In this document: positions 18,147 to 22,421 of the stretch, piece after piece
Layout of the letters: the number at the start of each line of letters is the position of its first letter
Position numbering within the stretch: the stretch's first letter is position 1
From: Sphaerosporella brunnea
Lineage: Eukaryota > Ascomycota > Pezizomycetes > Pezizales > Pyronemataceae
DNA: 22,421 nucleotides
Reading direction: 5' to 3'
Assembly (NCBI GenBank): GCA_008704415.1
Contig: VXIS01000518.1
Location: 1-22,421 of the forward strand
Made by a program: the position numbers and the translations under genes
Notes under the pieces: generated by a model
What the model was told of the DNA's origin: nothing
Seen by the model: the letters and a program-made list of their open reading frames with translations, nothing else
The model's database searches: none

Positions 18147-18260
18147 GGTGCATGAGGGACGAGGTGACGAGTAGGATAGACTTAGGTTAATTAAACCTAC
18201 TGGAACGGGGAGAGTTGAGGGTTGGCTGAAGAGGCTCAAGGTACTTGTATGGGAAACGGT

Positions 18261-18593
18261 TGTCAGTAGGTGACGGGGATCAGGGACAAGGATCGGATGC
18301 GAGGATCGAAACGTGACGAGCACTTAATTCCAGACAGGACGAGCACTTGATTCCAAACAGGATTGGAAGGGTGAGAATTAAAGGTGCCGAGCACGAGGCG
18401 AGATTTGAGGAGGTAAACAATAGTACTTAGATTATGATACAAAGATTCAGTGAAGAAAAGAAAGAAAGAAAGGAAACAAAACCAGAACGAAGCGCCTCTA
18501 TATATACCTTCCGTCACGTGACCCACAACCCTGACTGTGCCCTAATGACGAGCTACAGCACCTGCACACCTAACTCAACCTTGCGTCATGACA
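18261..18593 (-). repeat. 5' LTR of gypsy D (about 333 bp)
   Basis: On the minus strand it starts TGTCATGACG at 18593, directly next to interrupted LINE coding sequence, so the outer edge is firm. The inner edge is placed at CTACTGACA (18261) because TGTCA/TGACA form inverted termini; no clear tRNA primer site was recognised, so this edge is provisional. The palindrome GTCACGTGAC lies at 18513-18522. Confidence 0.6.
18499..18506 (-). promoter_or_regulatory. TATA box of gypsy D LTR
   Basis: TATATATA is followed on the minus strand, 25-55 bp downstream, by a long CT-rich tract (TTTCTTTCTTTC at about 18475-18450). TATA plus a pyrimidine-rich start region is a common fungal promoter layout. Transcription would run toward gag at 18146. 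Confidence 0.65.
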
Positions 18594-19227
18594 GAATGGA
18601 GCGCCTGGTTGGAGCCGGTAGCGTGGCCAGGCGCGTCTGTGGTTTAGCGGTTGACGTTTAGGTCTTGAGTTGACATGGTGAGGCCTAGCATCGCTGAAAT
18701 AGCGCCACGGTCCCATGTCGGAGGGTCATCGTTCCAGATCGTCAGCTTGTGTCGATCTATGATTAAGTGGGCCAGGAGTCCCCGCAGCTGGTTTGGCATG
18801 TCAGATCACATTGCGGACTGTGGGCGTTGAAATGGCGGGCCAGGATGACTTTGCTGGTAAGCAAAGCCTCCCAGTAATCAAGTCGGCTAGACCACTATTT
18901 CAGGAAGCCGTCGTGGACTGCATCGTGGCTGAATTAGACATAGACGTCAATCATTCGTCAGCGTGCTCCGGACGGAGTCACAGCATTGATTGCCTTGACG
19001 TCACCTATGGAGGTGAGGTCTGAGTGGACGTCAAACCTGACCTTGGAGTCGATTTGGATTGCGGTGCGCCTCCGTCCTGATCCATATATCCGGAAGCCTT
19101 AGTGCGTTATCCGGTAGTTTGACGGCTCCTGAATCAGGAGGATGTCGGCCTTGTTGCCGAAGGCGCTTTTAAGGCAGGCCTGGAGGACTGGTCCAGACTG
19201 GTTGGTGTTGCGTTGGACGCAGCACAT
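18594..19227 (-). pseudogene. LINE ORF2, endonuclease part
   Basis: The N-terminal endonuclease would nick the target for target-primed reverse transcription. It starts MCCVQRNTNQSG and has the ILLIQEPS motif with the catalytic Glu. Further on it reads FNAHSPQ, preceded by ARH where the family has GD, so an active-site Asp is lost. It then reads WNDDPPTWDRG and GHATGSNQAL, where GSDH is expected. In-frame stops include TAA at 19101-19099 and others near 18960-18900. The reading ends at the gypsy D LTR. Confidence 0.82.
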
Positions 19228-19229
19228 TA
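19225..19229 (-). promoter_or_regulatory. TAATG overlap of LINE ORF1 stop and ORF2 start
   Basis: On the minus strand ORF1 ends ...ATLEEQS-TAA and ORF2 starts ATGTGCTGC, sharing the A. A UAAUG overlap is a known termination-reinitiation signal in the silkworm LINE SART1; the same use here is inferred. Confidence 0.7.
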
Positions 19230-21336
19230 TGACTGCTCCTCCAGTGTGGCTGGGGCTGACATGGAATACGGGGTCACATCCACCATATCTGTGTCCAAGC
19301 GGGAGTCGGAGGCATTGGGGTCGCAGGCGTCGGGGTCGGTCGCGCTGTTGTCGGCGTGCTGGCTGGCCAGTATACCAGGTTCGGCTGCCGGGTGTCCGCA
19401 AGAGCGATGATGCCAGTGTGGCGTTGTTCCTTGGGTTGCTCGGTGGGTTACTTGACGGGTTGCTTGATGGCTGCAGGTACAGCGACGTGGCGTCTGACTG
19501 GAGTGGCGTTGGCGGCGGACAGGCGCACCGATTCTGTCTGGTCAGCCAGTCTGGCAGTTCTGACGGCCTACCTCCTGCAGGGGCAGGGGTCGTCCCAAGC
19601 CGAATGCTTTCCTACGCACTTGGGGCAGTGAAGCGTTGATCTGAAGTGCTTACAGATGTGGCCAGGCTGTCTGTCGCATTCGACGCATACCTCGAAGTTG
19701 CAGCGGTGCAGGCCCGTGGAGTGTCGTTTCTTGCAGTGGTAGCGACGCAGGAGCTAACAGACCTTCAGATACAGCTCCATGCTGAAGGTCTGCCCAGCAA
19801 AGAGGAGGCCTCTCTTGGTGGCTAGGCCTGCAACGGCCTTGTCCTTTACAGCAAAGGTGACAGACAACACTCAGATACTTCCGTCGTCAATGCCACGTCT
19901 GACCCCGACCTCAAACGTCAGCTAGCGAATCTGCACTGGTGTGACCAGTCCGTCGTTGTCGGTCATGAGATCGCGCTTCAGCGCCTCCATCCGTCCCACA
20001 TAACTCTTCGCGTCTACTCTGTGGACCTTCACGTGCGTCCAATCCTCGGTCGGGGTGACGGCAATGATTCTGAGGTCCACATGTCTGGCGACAGCAAGTA
20101 TAGTATCGTCAAAGACGCAAATCTGAGAGGTGGTGGCGGCAAGATAGGCAAGGGTGGTGACCGTGCCCTTTTTGTTTTGTGTGTGTCTCATCAGCCTCAG
20201 GAAGCCGGGTGCCTTCGCAGCAGCCAGCGCGTCGTTGACAGCTCTGATCATGCTAGAGCCATAGTAGGTGTCAACCGGTTCGATTCGCCTTCCTCCCGCA
20301 ACAGGATGATGGTCTGGACTCTATCTGACAAGTTGTGGCCAGCCGGCTTAAGAGCTACGGTGGCGGTGGCAGTAGCTGCGGCGGTCTTGGCTGACTGCTT
20401 ATCTTTGCCGACGGTTGTCCAGGATCTGTCGTTCTGGGAGGTGTCACTTTCGTGATTGACGGCTGCCGAGTATGTGTTGGGCCTAGCTGCAGTTGTCAGG
20501 GCAGGGGTGGCCTTGGCCGCTGTTTTCTGGCTGGGCTCGGCGGTCTCGCGCTGCAGGATCGCCGGGCTGGCGGCGGCTTTCGTGGCGTTGGGAGCTTTTG
20601 TGGTCGCTTTTGCGGCCCTCGGAGGGGGGCGTTTTGAAACGTGGTTAAGGACGTCGAGAAGGACCTCAGGGCGTCCGCGTCTGATTGTGAGATGATTTGG
20701 GTGGCGGCAGAGGCGGAGGCGGATTGCGGTAGCTTGGAGACATGCTCCAAATCGGCGATTCTAGCCATCAGGGTGCCGATGGTGGCCTGTAAGTGCTGGC
20801 AGTGCACCTCTGCCTGCTTGCGTAATGTGACCGTGAGGCGGTCCCGTCCAGTTCTGGCGGTGTCCTTGATTGGGGCTTCAATCCTGGCTAGCAGGGCTAG
20901 AAGTTAGCCGTTGTTGGTCCGCTCCACGGGTTAGAAATCGAGGTTGCTGATGCGGAGTCGGTCTTTCTGGCGCGTGACTGACGCCGGTTGGCTGGATAGC
21001 GCTGCCGTGGCCTCGAAAACCCGCATGGGTGCACAGACACTCTGAGCTGTCGGTGCCGTTGCGGCTTGGGTGGTGCCAGCGGCGGCGGGTGCGTCGGGCA
21101 TATCAGACGCGTCGGGCGCGACAAAAGCATCACTCACAGACACAACGGGGCGCAACAGGGACGGCGATTGCGGTCGCGGCGGACGCCACGGAGGCGTCGT
21201 GTGCGGTTGTGATGGGCGCGGCGGTTGCAGTTGGGACGGGCGCGTCTGACGCGTCGCTAGCGGGTTGGGTGAGTGCGGTGATGGTCTGGGTGTCAGGTGG
21301 AGCTATCAGCAGCATCTTTTTCATCACTGCGTCCAT
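19229..21336 (-). pseudogene. LINE ORF1 (RNA-binding, gag-like), broken
   Basis: The start ATG at 21336 follows CACCATC and opens MDAVMKKM. An Ala/Pro/Thr-rich low-complexity N-terminus is followed by a helical stretch (QATIGTLMARIADLEHV, about 20790-20740) and a WTTVGK motif near 20420. A compact domain at 20251-19922 (LRLMRHTQNKKGTVTTLAYL...) comes next, then Cys/His knuckles at about 19700-19580 (CVECDRQPGHIC, CPKCVGKHSAWDDPC). It ends at the TAATG. At least one early frame change (near 21130) and stops near 20940, 20490 and 19920 disable it. The protein would bind LINE RNA. Confidence 0.8.
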
Positions 21337-21460
21337 GATGGTGGCGGTCGGTGGTGTGATTGGTGCCTGAAGTCAAGCGTGAGGTTTATTTGTTCGTTGC
21401 GATAGGTGTTTTCGGCCGATGGGTGGGACTCACTTATCGTATTGGCATTTCCAAGCACGA
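21337..21460 (-). other. LINE 5' leader remnant
   Basis: About 124 bp between the ORF1 start and LTR-C. No motif is recognised. The LINE may begin here or be cut by the LTR-C insertion at 21461. Confidence 0.5.
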
Positions 21461-22421
21461 TGTTACACCCACCTCCCACAGTACCATTTCTGGTACCCCC
21501 TTACGAGTTATGCCTACATTACCTTAAGGGTTACATAACGGTTTATTGACGGTGATGATTATCAACAGTGAGGCTGTATAATCATCTATAAGTCCACTCT
21601 ATTAGGTAGTGTCCTAAGAGTTACAAGACTTACGTCATAATGGCGATGGTGAAGTTAGTTGCCGGTTCCCATAGAAAAATAGTTTTTTCCAGGGTACAAA
21701 ATAACTCACCATTCGTGCGCATACAAATGAATAATGACAACTGTGTTGGTCTAACACCTTGCAGTTGTCACAGGTTATTCACCGTGAGTTATATGGCAAA
21801 AAGTGGTTAGTTGCCGGTTCCCATAGAAAAATAGTTTTTTCCAGGGTACAAAATAACTCACATCACGTTGCGCCCGACCGTTATACCGGAACGTACCCGG
21901 TGGGTATATGAGGGGAGCACCTGTGACAAGACTTGATAAGTACCAAAGTCACTTCGGTAATTGGTCATCACGTCATAGCTACTGCGGCACTTCAATAGGA
22001 CATTCTAGGCATCAAAGCTTACGCGTTCAATCACGCCATAGCTGCAGAAGAGTGTCCGAGTTGGAGTGGGGGTTATCTATAATCCCTGGCTAGTCAAAGA
22101 AGCTCGGTACCCTTACGTGGCAATCGGGGCAATTGTTCGTCCGAGGATTGGAAATCAACTTTGAGGCTCAAAGGCGAATCCGTCAGGATATAACCCGCGA
22201 GATTTCCCTCGAGTTGAGAGACCACCAGAGTTAGCAGACATCATCGTTAGGATATTGTGAGGTTCAGCCTTAACAATATTGTCGTTTACACAATCTATAT
22301 TCGTTTTGAAATCTTTATTCTATTTTCCCTTCGGTACGAATATACTCGTACCATTAGCGAATCTTTACCGATCCCGTATCTGAAAGCTCTTCGCCCAACA
22401 AGTGTCTTTTCCTTAGAAAAG
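21461..22421 (+). repeat. LTR of family C, second copy, cut by window end
   Basis: Starts TGTTACACCC and matches 2093-3053 over 961 bp with no net indel; five substitutions were seen in the first 250 bp. The last approximately 57 bp lie outside the window. It could be a solo LTR or the 5' LTR of a full element to the right; the window cannot tell. The 56-bp direct repeats are at 21654-21709 and 21806-21861 and are identical to each other. Confidence 0.92.
21654..21861. repeat. 56-bp direct repeats with inverted repeat, second LTR-C copy
   Basis: Same module as at 2286-2493. Here the two 56-bp units are identical, so the two differences in the left LTR arose there after insertion. Confidence 0.85.

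Larger units (their letters stand above)
18594..21460 (-). mobile_element. Tad-like non-LTR retrotransposon (LINE), 3' truncated
   Basis: ORF1 with C-terminal Cys/His knuckles is followed by ORF2 beginning with an apurinic-type endonuclease, the layout of fungal Tad-clade LINEs. Gypsy D's LTR begins at 18593 inside the endonuclease region, so RT and the 3' end are missing here. LTR-C begins at 21461 in or before the 5' leader. Confidence 0.85.

Noticed and set aside
19142..19639. 165-codon plus-strand open frame over the LINE ORF1/ORF2 join
   Set aside because: It is antisense to recognised LINE coding sequence and has no motif of its own.
1..22421. RIP mutation of the repeats
   Set aside because: Differences between LTR pairs and the stop codons are a mix of transitions and transversions, not dominated by C-to-T in CpA. 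A full dinucleotide count could still show a mild effect.
2093..22421. The two LTR-C copies as the ends of one 20-kb element
   Set aside because: The left copy has its own CTGCA duplication on both sides, so it is a separate solo insertion; the right copy is preceded by CACGA.

Overview
The window is a nest of fungal retroelements with no recognisable host gene, rRNA, tRNA or CRISPR. The elements point to a filamentous fungus, most likely an ascomycete. They are Ty1/copia elements primed by an internal stretch of initiator tRNA-Met, a chromodomain Ty3/gypsy remnant, a second Ty3/gypsy element whose gag and pol look like fungal ones, and a Tad-like non-LTR element. One stretch also carries a 55-nt fungal-style intron signature. 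The species cannot be named from this sequence.

Layout, left to right. (1) Copia A, minus strand, 1-4180: 5' LTR 3963-4180, leader, then one gag-pol frame that runs off the left edge. The frame has seven nonsense codons and no frameshift. A solo LTR of another family (LTR-C, 2093-3110) sits in gag, flanked by the 5-bp target duplication CTGCA. (2) LTR-B fragments in inverted arrangement, 4181-4467. (3) Copia B, plus strand, 4468-9319, head to head with copia A: LTR, primer binding site, tandem-repeat leader, gag (4997-5917) and a 1049-codon pol (5927-9076). It breaks down by frameshift in RNase H and is cut off by the next LTR. (4) A plus-strand chromovirus remnant, 9320-13047: two LTR-B copies around about 1.6 kb of unassigned DNA, a chromodomain-bearing pol tail and a polypurine tract. 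(5) A scrap of inverted LTR-B and a truncated LTR-C, 13048-13625, minus. (6) A decayed Ty3/gypsy element (gypsy D), minus, 13626-18593: integrase, RNase H, RT, protease, gag, 5' LTR. (7) A Tad-like LINE, minus, 18594-21460: ORF1, a TAATG overlap, then the endonuclease part of ORF2, cut off by gypsy D. (8) A second, nearly identical LTR-C, 21461 to the window end.

Inferred order of events: LTR-C entered copia A (target duplication seen). Gypsy D is the likely interrupter of the LINE, since its LTR edge abuts endonuclease coding sequence, but its other end is lost. Both copia elements abut LTR-B sequence at their LTR edges and probably inserted into it. Several junctions (4236/4237, 9319/9320, 13047/13078, 13625/13626) show no target duplication and look like rearrangements. 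Copia B has the best-preserved genes, but even it looks immobile here. I found no convincing new biological system. The most notable points are the approximately 1-kb-arm copia palindrome, the tRNA-iMet half-molecule priming site, the unassigned segment inside the chromovirus remnant, the repeat/hairpin module in LTR-C, and the TAATG overlap in the LINE.
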